Shown: piece by piece, positions 49,274 to 61,116 of the stretch
How positions within the stretch are numbered: position 1 is the stretch's first letter
Layout: every line of letters begins with the position of its first letter
Origin: Streptacidiphilus jeojiense
Lineage (GTDB): Bacteria > Actinomycetota > Actinomycetes > Streptomycetales > Streptomycetaceae
Assembly (NCBI RefSeq): GCF_000719095.1
Contig: NZ_JOEH01000022.1
Location: 1-64,000, forward strand
Direction of reading: 5' to 3'
Length of the DNA: 64,000 nt
Program-made: the position numbers and the translations under genes
The notes under the pieces: model-generated
What the model was told of the DNA's origin: nothing
Database searches by the model: none
What the model saw: only the letters and a program-made list of their open reading frames with translations

Positions 49274-51667
49274 ATGAGCAGCGACCCGAAGGGACCTCAG
49301 GGAGAGGGCTGGGGCCCCGCCGGAGGCGACGACCCGGACGGTCCCGCCCATCCCATGGACCCGGACACGCTGGAGGCCGAGGACCGCGCCCAGGGCGGCG
49401 GCATGGGAGCCGGCTTCCTCGACCGCCGCCGCGCCAAGAAGCAGGCCCGCAAGGCCGCCCGCAAGGCCAAGCCCTGGTGGCGCCGGGCCATCCCCACCTG
49501 GCGGATGGCCGTTGGCGGGCTGGCCGGCCTGCTGCTGCTCCTGGTCGGCGCCTTCGTCGTGATGTACATGACGGTCCAGGTGCCCGACCCCAACGCCGCC
49601 GCCACCGCGCAGAGCAACGTCTACTACTACGCCGACGGCAAGACCGAGCTCGGCCGCACCGGCGAGACCAACCGGATCTCGGTGCCGATCGACCAGATCG
49701 CCCTGAACATGCAGCACGCCGCGGTCTCCGCCGAGGACCGCACCTTCTACACCAACCAGGGCGTCAGCATCCGGGGCACCGTCCGCGCCGCCTGGCAGAC
49801 CGTCACCGGCAACGGCCTCCAGGGCGGATCCACCATCACCCAGCAGTACGTCAAGAACTACTACCTGACCCAGGACCAGACGGTCACCCGCAAGGTCAAG
49901 GAGTTCTTCATCTCGCTCAAGGTCGACCAGACCGAGAGCAAGAACGACATCATGGCCGGCTACCTCAACACCAGCTACTTCGGCCGCAACGCCTACGGCA
50001 TCCAGGCCGCCGCCCAGGCCTACTACGGGATCAACGCGGCCCAGCTGGACGTCCCGCAGTCGGCCTACCTGGCCGCCCTGCTGCAGGCACCCAGCGCCTA
50101 CGACGTCGGCACCGCCACCACGGCCGGCAAGGCCGCCGCCGTGGCCCGCTGGAACTACGTCCTGGACGGCATGGTCAAGCTCGGCTGGGTCAGCCAGAGC
50201 GACCGCAACGCGATGACCTTCCCCAAGACCAAGGCGCCCGGCGCCACCCCCGGCGTCAGCGGGCAGGCCGGCTACCTGATCGACATCGCCGACCAGTACC
50301 TCAACGACAACGACATCATCACCGCGGCCCAGCTCAACGCCGGCGGCTGGAAGATCACCACCACCTTCGTCAAGCAGAACCAGGACCTGCTGGTCGCCGC
50401 CGTGAAGAAGGAGTTCACCGACCAGCTGCCGAACACCGCCAAGGCCAAGGACGTCCGCGCCGCCGCCGGCTCCGTCGACCCCACCACCGGCAAGCTGGTC
50501 GCCGCGTACGGCGGACCCGACTACGCCACCCAGCAGTTCAACGACGCCACCCGCACCGACATCCAGGTCGGCTCCACCTTCAAGGCCTTCGACCTGGCCG
50601 CCGGGCTGCAGAACAACGCCAAGACCCAGGACGGCCGGGCGATCACCCCGTACACCTACTACGACGGCACCAGCGGACGCAGCGTCCAGGGCCTGCCGTC
50701 CGGCCAGCACTACGCCCCGCCCAACGAGGACGACCAGGACTACGGCGAGATCACCCTCACCTACGCCATGAAGAAGTCGGTCAACTCGGTGTACGCGCAG
50801 GAGGCCGTCGACGCCGGCCTGGACAACGTCCGGAAGACCGCCATCGCCGCCGGGCTGCCTGCCGACACCCCCGACATGAGCGCGAGCAACCCCGCCCTGG
50901 CCCTCGGCGTGGCCACCCCCAGCGCCGTCGAGATGGCCGGCGCCTACGCCACCATCGACAACCACGGGGAGCAGATCACCCCCTGGTCGGTCCAGGCGCT
51001 CAGCCGCAACGGCACCAACAGGGCGCTGCCCGCGCACCAGACCACGGTGGCCTTCGACCGCACCACCGCCGACGCCGTCACCTCGGTCCTGGAGGGCGTC
51101 GTCAGCCCCACCGGCACCGGCTACGTGGCCCTCGACCTGAACCGTCCCGCGGCCGGCAAGACCGGCACCACCGACGACAACAAGTCGGCCTGGTTCATCG
51201 GCTACACCCCGCAGCTGGTCACCTCGGTCGGCCTGTTCGCCGAGGACTCCACCACCCACGCCAGGCTCTCGCTGGGCGACGCGGCCGGGGTCACCCGCGT
51301 CAACGGCGGGTCCTTCCCGGCCCAGATCTGGACCGACTACATGACCTCGGCGCTGCAGGGCCAGCCGGTCCAGCAGTTCGACCTGAACACCTCGATCGTC
51401 GACAACAGCAGCCCGGCCGCCTCGGCCAGTGCCACCGCCCCGGCCACCACCCCGGCGGCCGGCAGCACCGCCCCGGTCGCCCCGGCGTCCACCACCCCGG
51501 CGGCGAGCCTCTCCCCGTCGACCGCCCCCAGCACCGCGGCGTCCAGCAGCGGGTCGAGCCCGAGCGCCTCCACCGGCACCAGCTCCAGCAGTACCGGCGG
51601 GGCGACACCCTCGGGCATCAGCCTGCCCAGCTTCGCCACGGCCTCCACCCGGGCCGGGAACCAGTAG
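49274..51667 (+). CDS. Class A penicillin-binding protein (transglycosylase/transpeptidase)
   Basis: This 797-residue bifunctional peptidoglycan synthase has a cytoplasmic Arg/Lys-rich N-terminus, a membrane helix (MAVGGLAGLLLLLVGAFVVM), a GT51 domain (EDRTFYTNQGVSIRGTVRAA, GGSTITQQYVKNYYL, SAYLAALLQAPSAYD) and a transpeptidase domain with SxxK in GSTFKAFDLAAGL, SxN in KKSVNSVYA and KTG in AGKTGTTDDNKSAWF. A Ser/Thr/Ala-rich tail follows. It builds glycan strands and crosslinks them. The ATG has AAGGAG 10 nt upstream. It is divergent from the ABC exporter and is followed closely by the convergent alkylsulfatase gene. Confidence 0.95.
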   Translation: MSSDPKGPQGEGWGPAGGDDPDGPAHPMDPDTLEAEDRAQGGGMGAGFLDRRRAKKQARKAARKAKPWWRRAIPTWRMAVGGLAGLLLLLVGAFVVMYMTVQVPDPNAAATAQSNVYYYADGKTELGRTGETNRISVPIDQIALNMQHAAVSAEDRTFYTNQGVSIRGTVRAAWQTVTGNGLQGGSTITQQYVKNYYLTQDQTVTRKVKEFFISLKVDQTESKNDIMAGYLNTSYFGRNAYGIQAAAQAYYGINAAQLDVPQSAYLAALLQAPSAYDVGTATTAGKAAAVARWNYVLDGMVKLGWVSQSDRNAMTFPKTKAPGATPGVSGQAGYLIDIADQYLNDNDIITAAQLNAGGWKITTTFVKQNQDLLVAAVKKEFTDQLPNTAKAKDVRAAAGSVDPTTGKLVAAYGGPDYATQQFNDATRTDIQVGSTFKAFDLAAGLQNNAKTQDGRAITPYTYYDGTSGRSVQGLPSGQHYAPPNEDDQDYGEITLTYAMKKSVNSVYAQEAVDAGLDNVRKTAIAAGLPADTPDMSASNPALALGVATPSAVEMAGAYATIDNHGEQITPWSVQALSRNGTNRALPAHQTTVAFDRTTADAVTSVLEGVVSPTGTGYVALDLNRPAAGKTGTTDDNKSAWFIGYTPQLVTSVGLFAEDSTTHARLSLGDAAGVTRVNGGSFPAQIWTDYMTSALQGQPVQQFDLNTSIVDNSSPAASASATAPATTPAAGSTAPVAPASTTPAASLSPSTAPSTAASSSGSSPSASTGTSSSSTGGATPSGISLPSFATASTRAGNQ

Positions 51668-51716
51668 CTCTGGTTCCCGCGCTCACGGCGTGACGATGGT
51701 CAGGGCGTGACGATGC

Positions 51717-53540
51717 TCAGGGCGTGACGATGGCGAAGTCGGGGTCCGGGCTGTCCAGCAGGGCGAGCAGCCGGCCCAGGACGGCGACGTCCCCGGTGAC
51801 CGCGACGCCGTCCAGGCCCCGGCCGGCCAGCACACCCAGCAGCTGCGGCTTGGTCAGCGCCAGCGTCAGCCCCGGGACGGCCTCGCCCGGGGCCGGGGTG
51901 CCGGTGCGGCGGCTGCGGTGGATCAGGGCGCCGTTGGACAGCTCCAGCCGCCAGGTGTGGCCCTCGTCGGTGAGCTCCAGGTCGATGACGGCGACGGTGT
52001 CCCAGGCCCGGGGACCGTCGACCCGCACCGCCAGCGAGTCGATGAGCTGGTCCACCGTCAGGGCGCCGGCCAGCTCCGCGTTGGTCAGGTCGATGGAGGT
52101 GCGGGGCACGCCGTCGCGCAGCTCGCGGGCGCCCATCAGGTAGAAGTTCCGCCAGGGCCCGTTCTCGGCGCCGTACCCGAGCCTGTCGTAGACCGCGGCC
52201 AGCGCCTGGCGGGCCGCGGTGTGGTCGGGCCGGGCGAACACCGCGTGGTTGAGCAGCGTCGCGGCGAACCGCAGGTCACCGTCCTCGGCGTAGGCCAGCC
52301 CCTGCGCCACGGCGCTCTCGATGCCCCCGGCGACGGCGATGTAGCGCTTGGCCTGCTCGACCGGGGGGTGCTCCCACAGATGCGCCGGGTTGCCGTCGAA
52401 CCAGCCCATGTAGCGCTGGTAGATCGCCTTGACGTTGTGGCTGGTGGAGCCGTAGTAGCCGCGGTTGGCCCAGCCCTGCAGCCCCGGCGGCAGCTCCAGC
52501 TCCTCGGCGATCTCACTGCCGGTCAGCCCCTGGTTGAGCAGCCGCAGGGTCTGGTCGTGCAGATAGGCGTACAGGTCGCGCTGCGAGGCCAGCAGCGCGG
52601 TGATCCGCTCGGTGCCCCAGGTGGGCCAGTGGTGCGAGGCGAAGGCCACGTCGGTCGCGGAGCCGAACAGGGTGATCGCCTCGTCCAGGTAGTGCGCCCA
52701 GATCCGGGCGTCGCGCACCACCGCGCCGCGCAGGGTCAGGATGTTGTGCATGTTGTGGGTGGCGTTCTCGGCCATGCACAGCGCCCGGTGGTCGGGGAAG
52801 TGGAAGTTCATCTCCGAGGGCGCCTCGGTGCCCGGGGTCAGGTGGAAGACGATCCGCACCCCGTCCACCGTCTCCTGCTGACCCGTCCGGGTGATGTCCA
52901 GCGTCGGCGGGATCAGCGTGACCGTGCCCACCGATGTGGTCTGGCCCAGCCCAGCGCCGATCTGGCCGTCCGGGGCCTTGGGCAGCTCGGCGCCGTACAT
53001 GTAGACCGACCTGCGGGTCATCGCCCCGCCCGCGTAGACGTTCTCGGCCACCGAGTGCTCCAGGAACCCGGCCGGGGCGATCACCGGGACCGGGGCGTGG
53101 CCGTGCGGCAGGACGCCGCGGGCACCGCCGAAGTGGTCGGCGTGGGAGTGCGTGTAGATCAGCCCGGTGACCGGGCGGTCGCCGCGGTTCCTGCGGTACA
53201 GCTCAAGCGCGGCCGCCGCCGTCTCGGCGGAGATCAGCGGGTCGATGACGACGACCCCGGTCTCCCCCTCGACCAGGGTCATGTTGGACAGGTCGAGCCC
53301 GCGCACCTGGTAGATGCCGTCGGTGACCCGGTAGAAGCCCTGACGGGACGCCAGCCGGCCCTGCCGCCACAGGCTCGGGTTGGCCGTCTCCGGACACTCC
53401 CCGGCGAGGAAGCCGTACGCGTCGTTGTCCCAGACCACCCGCCCGTCCGCAGCCCTGACCACACCCGGACTCAGCGCGTCCAGAAACCCGCGGTCGGCGT
53501 CCTCGAAGTCATGGTTGTCCGAGAAGTCCAAGTTGTCCAT
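51717..53540 (-). CDS. Alkyl/aryl-sulfatase (SdsA1/BDS1-like), MBL fold
   Basis: This 607-residue enzyme hydrolyses primary alkyl sulfates such as SDS. Its MBL-type zinc site has LIYTHSHADHFGGARGV, a downstream ENATHNMHNILTLRG block with metal ligands, and ASHHWPTWGTERI. C-terminal to it are the helical dimerisation region (LWEHPPVEQAKRYIAVAGGI) and an SCP-2-like domain (VTGDVAVLGRLLALLDSP). All are SdsA1 features. There is no signal peptide, so it is probably cytoplasmic. It converges with the PBP gene 50 bp away and stands alone. Confidence 0.93.
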   Translation of the reverse strand: MDNLDFSDNHDFEDADRGFLDALSPGVVRAADGRVVWDNDAYGFLAGECPETANPSLWRQGRLASRQGFYRVTDGIYQVRGLDLSNMTLVEGETGVVVIDPLISAETAAAALELYRRNRGDRPVTGLIYTHSHADHFGGARGVLPHGHAPVPVIAPAGFLEHSVAENVYAGGAMTRRSVYMYGAELPKAPDGQIGAGLGQTTSVGTVTLIPPTLDITRTGQQETVDGVRIVFHLTPGTEAPSEMNFHFPDHRALCMAENATHNMHNILTLRGAVVRDARIWAHYLDEAITLFGSATDVAFASHHWPTWGTERITALLASQRDLYAYLHDQTLRLLNQGLTGSEIAEELELPPGLQGWANRGYYGSTSHNVKAIYQRYMGWFDGNPAHLWEHPPVEQAKRYIAVAGGIESAVAQGLAYAEDGDLRFAATLLNHAVFARPDHTAARQALAAVYDRLGYGAENGPWRNFYLMGARELRDGVPRTSIDLTNAELAGALTVDQLIDSLAVRVDGPRAWDTVAVIDLELTDEGHTWRLELSNGALIHRSRRTGTPAPGEAVPGLTLALTKPQLLGVLAGRGLDGVAVTGDVAVLGRLLALLDSPDPDFAIVTP

Positions 53541-53598
53541 GCACCAGATATAGCCCAGCCGAAGCAGAGCGGCACGGCACGACCCAGCCTCGTCGGGG

Positions 53599-54354
53599 TC
53601 AGTAGTGCCAGTGGTAGCGACCTGACTCCAGGCCGCAGGTGAGCGTGTTGCCGTGGACGTCCACCGTGGTCAGCCCGGCGTCGGCGTCGGGGCAGTACTC
53701 CCCCGCACGGTAGTAGCCGCCGTTCGGCGTCAGGATCGGCGCGTTCGGTGCCGGCGCGGGTGAGGACGGCTGGCCGCCACCACCGCCGCCACCACCGCCA
53801 CCACCGCCCGAAGCGGCCAGCTGGGCTCCGGTGATGTGCCCGGCGCTCACGGTGTAGGTGCCCGTGTAGACCTGATCCGATCCGTCGGACTGGACCGCGT
53901 CGAGACGCACGGAGACGGTCTCGCCCTGGCTCCCGGTGACCGTGAGCGTGTCGCCGGCGGTACCGGCGAAGCCGTTGACGAATGCGCCGTAACTGGAGTC
54001 GAGATTGTCACCACCGAGGTTCCAGGCGGTGCGGTAGTCGCGCGCATTGATCGCGGCGTAGTAGGCGTTCACGACCTCCACGGCGCTCATCGTGTTGACC
54101 GGGGCAGGGGCCTGGGTGGTCGGGGGCGGGGGCGTTGGAGTGGGGGTAGGCGTGGGAGTGGGAGTGGGCGCTCCGGACGGGGTGGTACCGGCGGGAGGCG
54201 TCGCGGACGTGGTCGGCGTCAGGCTCTGCGTCGGAGTCGCGAAAACGGTGGTGACCGCAGTAGAAGGCGCGGCAGTTGGTTGACTCGAAGACGAGCAGCC
54301 TGCGACCACGGCCGCTGCGAGGCCGACGAGCACTGCTGGAAGTACGTGACGCAC
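53599..54354 (-). CDS. Lipoprotein of unknown function, paralogue of the first partial gene
   Basis: This 251-residue lipoprotein has a signal peptide with lipobox VVAGCSSSS, a Thr/Pro-rich linker (PTPTPTPTPTPTPPPPTTQA, about 65-85), the domain VVNAYYAAINARDYRTAWNL through AGHITGAQLAASG and a run of eleven Gly residues. A Cys-containing tail (AGEYCPDADAGLTTVDVHG, TLTCGLESGRYHWHY) ends it. The central domain is shared with the truncated protein at the left edge of the window, 53 kb away. No enzymatic motif is seen. It is probably a wall-spanning lipoprotein that presents the domain outside the membrane. Confidence 0.85.
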   Translation of the reverse strand: MRHVLPAVLVGLAAAVVAGCSSSSQPTAAPSTAVTTVFATPTQSLTPTTSATPPAGTTPSGAPTPTPTPTPTPTPPPPTTQAPAPVNTMSAVEVVNAYYAAINARDYRTAWNLGGDNLDSSYGAFVNGFAGTAGDTLTVTGSQGETVSVRLDAVQSDGSDQVYTGTYTVSAGHITGAQLAASGGGGGGGGGGGGQPSSPAPAPNAPILTPNGGYYRAGEYCPDADAGLTTVDVHGNTLTCGLESGRYHWHY

Positions 54355-54514
54355 AGCGTCACCTCCGCGAGGTTTTCCCCCGTCCGTCCATCATCCGCCC
54401 CCGCCCCGATCCACGCGCGGGCTGCGCCTGGACTCCGGCTCACCCCAGACCCACCCGGTCACGGCACGCTCACCCGAAACTGGCCCCGCGACGCCCCTGG
54501 TCCACTACGAATGC

Positions 54515-54979
54515 TCAGTTCTCCGGGAGTAGCAGCTCGCCCACGACCCTGCCGCGGTTCCTCCGGCCGGTCGCACGGAAGCCGAGGCGCAGATAGAACT
54601 GTTCGGGGCTGTTCTCGCCCGGCACCCACAACACCGTCAGCCGACGTTGCCCGCGGCGGCGGGCCTCCTGGATCACCGCCTCCACCGCGAAGCGTCCGTA
54701 ACCCCGGCCCTGCTTGCCGGCCGCGATGTTCAGGCGCCAGATTCGGCAGCGGAACTCGTCGACCGGGCTCCGGGGGTCGAACTCGCCCATGACGAAACCC
54801 ACGAGCTCGTCGGCGTCGAAGATCAGCCGGGGCCAGGTGGTCGCAGGGTTCACATAGGCATCCGCGAGGGACCACGCGACCGGGTCCACCAGATGCTCCT
54901 GGTCAGGCTGCACCCTCAACCGGCAAGCAGCGCCGACGTTGTCCGAGTTGACCGCTTCCAGACGCAGCGACGAAGTCAT
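54515..54979 (-). CDS. GNAT family N-acetyltransferase
   Basis: This 154-residue acetyltransferase probably acts on polyamine or amino-sugar substrates. The N-terminal pattern LVDPVAWSLADAYVNP resembles spermidine/diamine N-acetyltransferases. The acetyl-CoA loop is AAGKQGRGYGRFAVEAVIQE (Q/R-x-x-G-x-G) and VPGENSPEQFYLRLGF supplies the terminal helix. Length is normal. It is a single gene between the lipoprotein and the GroES-like gene. Confidence 0.88.
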   Translation of the reverse strand: MTSSLRLEAVNSDNVGAACRLRVQPDQEHLVDPVAWSLADAYVNPATTWPRLIFDADELVGFVMGEFDPRSPVDEFRCRIWRLNIAAGKQGRGYGRFAVEAVIQEARRRGQRRLTVLWVPGENSPEQFYLRLGFRATGRRNRGRVVGELLLPEN

Positions 54980-55004
54980 CCGGCCCCCTCCTCGTCATGG
55001 ACCG

Positions 55005-55364
55005 TCAGAGGTAGAGCCCGGTGGAGCCGGTCGCGTCGCCCACCCGCTCGGCTGCCACCGCGTGCACGTCGCGCTCCCGCAGGAGGACATACAGCTCGCC
55101 CCGGACCTCGACCTCGGAGCGGTCCTCGGGGTCGTAGAGCACCCGGTCACCGGGCTCGATCGAACGCACGTTCTGACCGATGGCGACGACCTTCGCCCAG
55201 GCGCAGCGCTTGCTCAGCTCGGCGGTCGCCGGGATCAGGATGCCGCCGGTGGAGCGGCGATCGCCCTCGGGGCCGTCCGTGCGGACCAGCACCCGGTCGT
55301 GCAGCATCCGGATGGGCAGCTTCTCTCCGAAGGATTCGGACGCGGGGGCAGACGATTCACTCAC
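55005..55364 (-). CDS. GroES-like co-chaperonin family protein
   Basis: This 119-residue protein is of the GroES fold: PIRMLHDRVLVRTDGPEGDR, STGGILIPATAELSKRCAW, AKVVAIGQNVRSIEPGDRVL, ELYVLLRERDVHAV. Compared with canonical GroES (about 95-102 residues) it has an N-terminal extension and a diverged mobile loop (DGPEGDRRSTGGILIP), so it may be a specialised second co-chaperonin rather than the housekeeping partner of GroEL. No groEL is adjacent. It starts with a GTG. The following leftward neighbour is the GNAT gene 25 bp away. Confidence 0.88.
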   Translation of the reverse strand: MSESSAPASESFGEKLPIRMLHDRVLVRTDGPEGDRRSTGGILIPATAELSKRCAWAKVVAIGQNVRSIEPGDRVLYDPEDRSEVEVRGELYVLLRERDVHAVAAERVGDATGSTGLYL

Positions 55365-55500
55365 CCCAGGACCGTACACCGCCGCGCCGACGGCGGCCGA
55401 CCCGCGGGCGCACCCCGTCGGACCGGCGGCGCCACCCCCACCGGACGACCCCGCGCCACTCCCCCGCGCCACCCCCTCGCGGGGGCCGTCGACTCCGGAA

Positions 55501-55851
55501 CTACTTGCGGCGGCGCAGCAGGACCAGCCCCACCACGACCGCCCCGGCGACGGCCGCCACCGGCACGATCCGCTCCTTGCGCGGATTGCCCTTCTCGTCC
55601 ACGAACTGGGCCCGCACCTGCTCGACGCCCCGGTTGGCCGCCACGAAGGCCTGCCCCACCGTGCGGTCCACGACCGCCTTGGCGTCGGCCTTGGCCTTGC
55701 CCACGATCGTGGACGGGTGCACCGCCACGGCCAGCTCGTCCAGCGTCGCCGCCAGCTGCTTCCGGGTCCGGATGATGTCCGCCTCGATCTGCGCGGCGGA
55801 ACGCCCGTCCGGGCCGCTGTCCTTGCCCCTCGTGCCGACGACCTCGCCCAC
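55501..55851 (-). CDS. DUF3618 domain protein
   Basis: This 116-residue protein has the DUF3618 motif (QIEADIIRTRKQLAATLDEL) near the N-terminus, a helical central part and one C-terminal membrane helix (IVPVAAVAGAVVVGLVLL) ending in RRRK, so it is a tail-anchored-like membrane protein. Function unknown. I chose the GTG behind GGAGGAAGG; a GTG ten codons upstream is possible. It is divergent from bcp, an arrangement common in Streptomyces. Confidence 0.85.
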   Translation of the reverse strand: MGEVVGTRGKDSGPDGRSAAQIEADIIRTRKQLAATLDELAVAVHPSTIVGKAKADAKAVVDRTVGQAFVAANRGVEQVRAQFVDEKGNPRKERIVPVAAVAGAVVVGLVLLRRRK

Positions 55852-56031
55852 GAGTCCACCTTCCTCCGCTACCCGCTCCACCTGTGCACCTGACGGACAG
55901 TTTGGCAGGTCCCGTCACGCCGCGCGCAGCGGCACCCCGGTCTCCCGCCGCACTGTCGCACCCGGGCGGTACGTTCTTCTGGGCACGACCTTCCCCGCCC
56001 CCGTAAGAGTCACGCACCAGCAGGAGCACCC

Positions 56032-56511
56032 ATGACGGACCAGCAGACCAAGCTGCAGGCCGGCGACACCGCCCCGGCCTTCACCCTCCCGGACGCCGAC
56101 GGCAAGCCGGTCTCCCTGGCCGACCACCTCGGCCGCAAGGTCGTCGTCTACTTCTACCCGGCCGCGCTCACCCCCGGCTGCACCAAGCAGGCCTGCGACT
56201 TCACCGACAACCTGGACCTGCTCGCGAGCGCCGGCTACGACGTGATCGGCGTCTCCCCGGACAAGCCCGAGAAGCTCGGCAAGTTCCGCGAGAAGGAGCA
56301 CCTCAAGGTCACCCTGGTGGCGGACCCAGAGAAGGAGGTACTGAAGGCCTACGGGGCCTTCGGCGAGAAGACCATGTACGGGAAGACCGTCACCGGCGTG
56401 ATCCGCTCCACCTTCGTCGTGGACGAGGCCGGCAAGGTCGAGCACGCCTTCTACAACGTCAAGGCCACCGGGCACGTCGCCAAGCTGATCCGCGACCTCA
56501 AGATCGGCTGA
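56032..56511 (+). CDS. bcp: Thioredoxin-dependent thiol peroxidase (peroxiredoxin Q/BCP)
   Basis: This 159-residue peroxiredoxin reduces hydrogen peroxide and organic hydroperoxides using thioredoxin. The peroxidatic Cys is in YFYPAALTPGCTKQACDF; the resolving Cys follows five residues later (GCTKQAC), the helix-resolving BCP arrangement. IGVSPDKPEKLGKFREKEHL and IRSTFVVDEAGKVEHAFYNV are family-typical. Length is normal. A hairpin terminator lies just downstream, where the gene meets the convergent chitinase. Confidence 0.97.
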   Translation: MTDQQTKLQAGDTAPAFTLPDADGKPVSLADHLGRKVVVYFYPAALTPGCTKQACDFTDNLDLLASAGYDVIGVSPDKPEKLGKFREKEHLKVTLVADPEKEVLKAYGAFGEKTMYGKTVTGVIRSTFVVDEAGKVEHAFYNVKATGHVAKLIRDLKIG

Positions 56512-56543
56512 CACTCCGGTCGACTCGGGCCCCCGGACACGGC

Positions 56544-56579
56544 GAGGGGCGGCACACCCGTCCGGGTGCACCGCCCCTC
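56544..56579. terminator. Bidirectional hairpin between bcp and GH18
   Basis: GAGGGGCGG and CCGCCCCTC pair as a 9-bp outer stem; inside, CACCCG and CGGGTG add a second 6-bp stem, together forming an extended hairpin between convergent genes 30 bp after bcp. Confidence 0.75.
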
Positions 56580-56598
56580 CCTGCGCCGAACCGCTCGG

Positions 56599-58953
<2,355 letters not shown>

Positions 58954-59116
58954 GAAAGGGCTCCTGGAGGAGATGGGTTGTGGGGGAACACCCGCGCCGG
59001 ACTGTGAGCACGACATGCGCAGAGCGTTGTGGGGGTGCATGACGCGGCCCGGCGCGGGTGGAACATGGGGGCTGACGGACGGACGGCTGACGTGGAGTCA
59101 GCCGTCGAACCGCTTC

Positions 59117-60664
59117 TCAGCCGTTGAACTGGGTGAGGATCTTCGTGAAGTCGTAGGCGTTCTGGGTCACGCTGCTGCACGCCCCGTCGGCCCAGTTGTG
59201 CACCACGCTCGGGTCGCAGGCGCGGTCCCGGTTGACGTCCCAGTAGGAGAACGCCGCGGCGTGGTTGGCCTGCACGAAGCCGAGCAGGTCGGTGAAGGTC
59301 GACTGGGTGAACAGCTCGCTGGGCTGGTCGGTGTGACCGTTCATCAGCTGCACGCTGAGGTGCGCCCACGCGGTGGCGGCGTCCCAGCCGTAGAGCTTCT
59401 CCAGCTGCGCGACCACGTCGTTGGCCACGGTCTCGGCGGCGGCGGTCTCGGTGCCGGCGCTCAGTCCGAAGTCGAAGTCCATGATGTTGACCCGGTCGAT
59501 CCGGGCCCCGTCGTTGATCGCCTGCTGGATCTCGTCCCGGCCGGTGTCCGGGAGCCCGATGGTGGTCATCGGGATCGTCAGCGTCACCTTCAGGCTGGGG
59601 TTGGCCGCCTCGAGCTGCTTGATGGCGCCCCAGCGGACCGCCATGTTGGCGTCCAGGCTGCCGTTCTCCCAGTCCAGGTCGATCCGGGTGAGCTTGTACT
59701 TGTTGATCACCTGCTGGTACGCCGCGGCCAGCGCGGACGAGCTGCCGCAGCTGGTGCCCAGCTCGGTGCCGTTGTAGCCGCCGAAGGACACCGCGACATC
59801 GCCGCCGGCCGCGCGGGCGGCGTTCACGTCCGCCAGCACGGCGGTGTCGGAGGCGACGGTGGAGGAGGCGCTGCCGTCCCAGGCCGGGGTGCAGCCGCCG
59901 GAGTCCAGCACGAAGGCGAACAGGAACTCGTTCTCACCGGAGTTGGTGATCACGTCGGAGATCGACTGCGGGCTGTTGTCCAGCGGCATCATGTAGACCG
60001 GGTGCCGGAACCCGGTGTCGGTGGGCGGCGTGGTCGCCGTCGCGGTGGGGCTCGCGCTGGCGGTGGGGCTGGCGCTGGCCGTCGGGCTGGAGCTCGCCGT
60101 GGGGCTGGAACTGGCCGTCGCCGTGGGCGTGGAGGTCGTCCCGCCGGCCGGTGGCCCGCTCAAGGAGAGCTCGTCGGCCCCGAAGGCCGCCTGCCCGTAC
60201 CACCCGTGCACGTACACCTGCACCGAGGTGGTGCTGGCACCGGTGGTGAACGTCGTCGACAGCGTCTGCCAACTCGTGGCGCTGGGCGTCCAGTTGCTCG
60301 CGGTAACGCCCGTCCCGGTGGCCCCGAGGTAGACGTAGCTCCCCTCCACCTGCCCGCTCAGCGTGTACGTCGAGTTGGGCGCGACCGCGACCGTCTGCGC
60401 GCACTGCGCGAAGTCCGACCCGGCCGGCGTACCGGACAGCGCGTACGAGCCCGCCGCAACCGGGCTCGTCACCACCTTGTCCGCCGTCGAACAGGTCCAA
60501 CCGCTCAGGCTCCCGCTCTCGAACCCGGGGTTGACCAGCAACTGTGCCGTACTCGCCTGGGCACTCCCGCCGACGGTGAGCAAGCCGCCGGCCGCCAGCA
60601 GCGCGCCGCAACACGCCGCCACCAGTACCCGCCGGGCCCCCGTCTGTGTGGGCCTACCGACCAT
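59117..60664 (-). CDS. Secreted GH18 chitinase with shuffled N-terminal CBM
   Basis: This 515-residue secreted enzyme has a signal peptide (VLVAACCGALLAAGGLLTVG, ending near AQA), the same CBM type as the chitinase next to it (LLVNPGFESGSLSGWTCSTA, VYVHGWYGQAAFGADEL), a Pro/Thr/Ala/Ser linker and a GH18 barrel (VAVSFGGYNG, RIDLDWENGSLDAN with DxDxE). The catalytic domain is a paralogue of the one at 20419, whereas the CBM is near-identical to that of the gene at 56599, so the gene is mosaic. I chose the ATG with GGAGG at 7-nt spacing. Two overlapping dre-like sites occur upstream. Confidence 0.92.
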   Translation of the reverse strand: MVGRPTQTGARRVLVAACCGALLAAGGLLTVGGSAQASTAQLLVNPGFESGSLSGWTCSTADKVVTSPVAAGSYALSGTPAGSDFAQCAQTVAVAPNSTYTLSGQVEGSYVYLGATGTGVTASNWTPSATSWQTLSTTFTTGASTTSVQVYVHGWYGQAAFGADELSLSGPPAGGTTSTPTATASSSPTASSSPTASASPTASASPTATATTPPTDTGFRHPVYMMPLDNSPQSISDVITNSGENEFLFAFVLDSGGCTPAWDGSASSTVASDTAVLADVNAARAAGGDVAVSFGGYNGTELGTSCGSSSALAAAYQQVINKYKLTRIDLDWENGSLDANMAVRWGAIKQLEAANPSLKVTLTIPMTTIGLPDTGRDEIQQAINDGARIDRVNIMDFDFGLSAGTETAAAETVANDVVAQLEKLYGWDAATAWAHLSVQLMNGHTDQPSELFTQSTFTDLLGFVQANHAAAFSYWDVNRDRACDPSVVHNWADGACSSVTQNAYDFTKILTQFNG

Positions 60665-61116
60665 CTCTGCCTCCGCAACATGAACCATCCGTGACTGACA
60701 CCTGCGGACCTGCTGCGGCAGTCGGATCCGAGACCCCCACACGACTCCCGGGTAACCACCGTTGTTGACGGATAAATTGGCCTGGACCATCCCCGCCCGT
60801 CAAGACCCCATTCAGCAACACATCACTTAAGTTCCCTTAAGGTTCAACAGATGGCCAGCTCAGAGCCCCAGCCATCCAAAGTGGCCTAGTCCTATTGGTC
60901 TCAACCACAACCATGCTCACGCCACCCACACCTCCCACGGCATGTGATCCACCTCACACCTCGAACGGCGTAACCCACCAGTTCCCCCCTCGTTGACCCA
61001 TACGAACCCAAACCACCGCCCACTCGGCAGACGACGCCCCCGCGACCCGGCCAGGTGGATGCTCGTGCACGCCCTCCGGTCCGCGACGCTTCGTCGGCCG
61101 CCTGGAGGAGATCCAG
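60665..61116. other. 452-bp intergenic region between GH18 and HNH genes
   Basis: No protein gene is supported. It must hold the promoter of the leftward chitinase. It includes the dre-like sites at 60880-60909 and AT-rich stretches around 60765-60850 (TTAAGTTCCCTTAAGG, an inverted-repeat-like element). The rightward HNH gene has its start at the end of the region. Confidence 0.55.
60880..60909 (-). promoter_or_regulatory. Overlapping DasR-type (dre-like) operators
   Basis: AGTGGCCTAGTCCTAT and ATTGGTCTCAACCACA each match 12 of 16 positions of the dre consensus (ACTGGTCTAGACCACT or its reverse complement) and resemble the tandem sites before the chitinase at 20419. Placed about 215-245 bp before the chitinase start. 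Confidence 0.5.

Noticed and set aside
49100..51259. Long minus-strand open frame (719 codons) opposite the penicillin-binding protein gene
   Set aside because: It is Gly/Val/Leu/Asp-rich without domains and lies antisense to a gene with complete GT51 and transpeptidase motifs; long antisense frames are expected from extreme third-position GC bias.
58954..59116. A DasR-type site for the GH18 gene at 56599
   Set aside because: No TGGTC-N2-GACCA-like dyad is present in the short upstream gap, unlike the other chitinase and GH20 genes.
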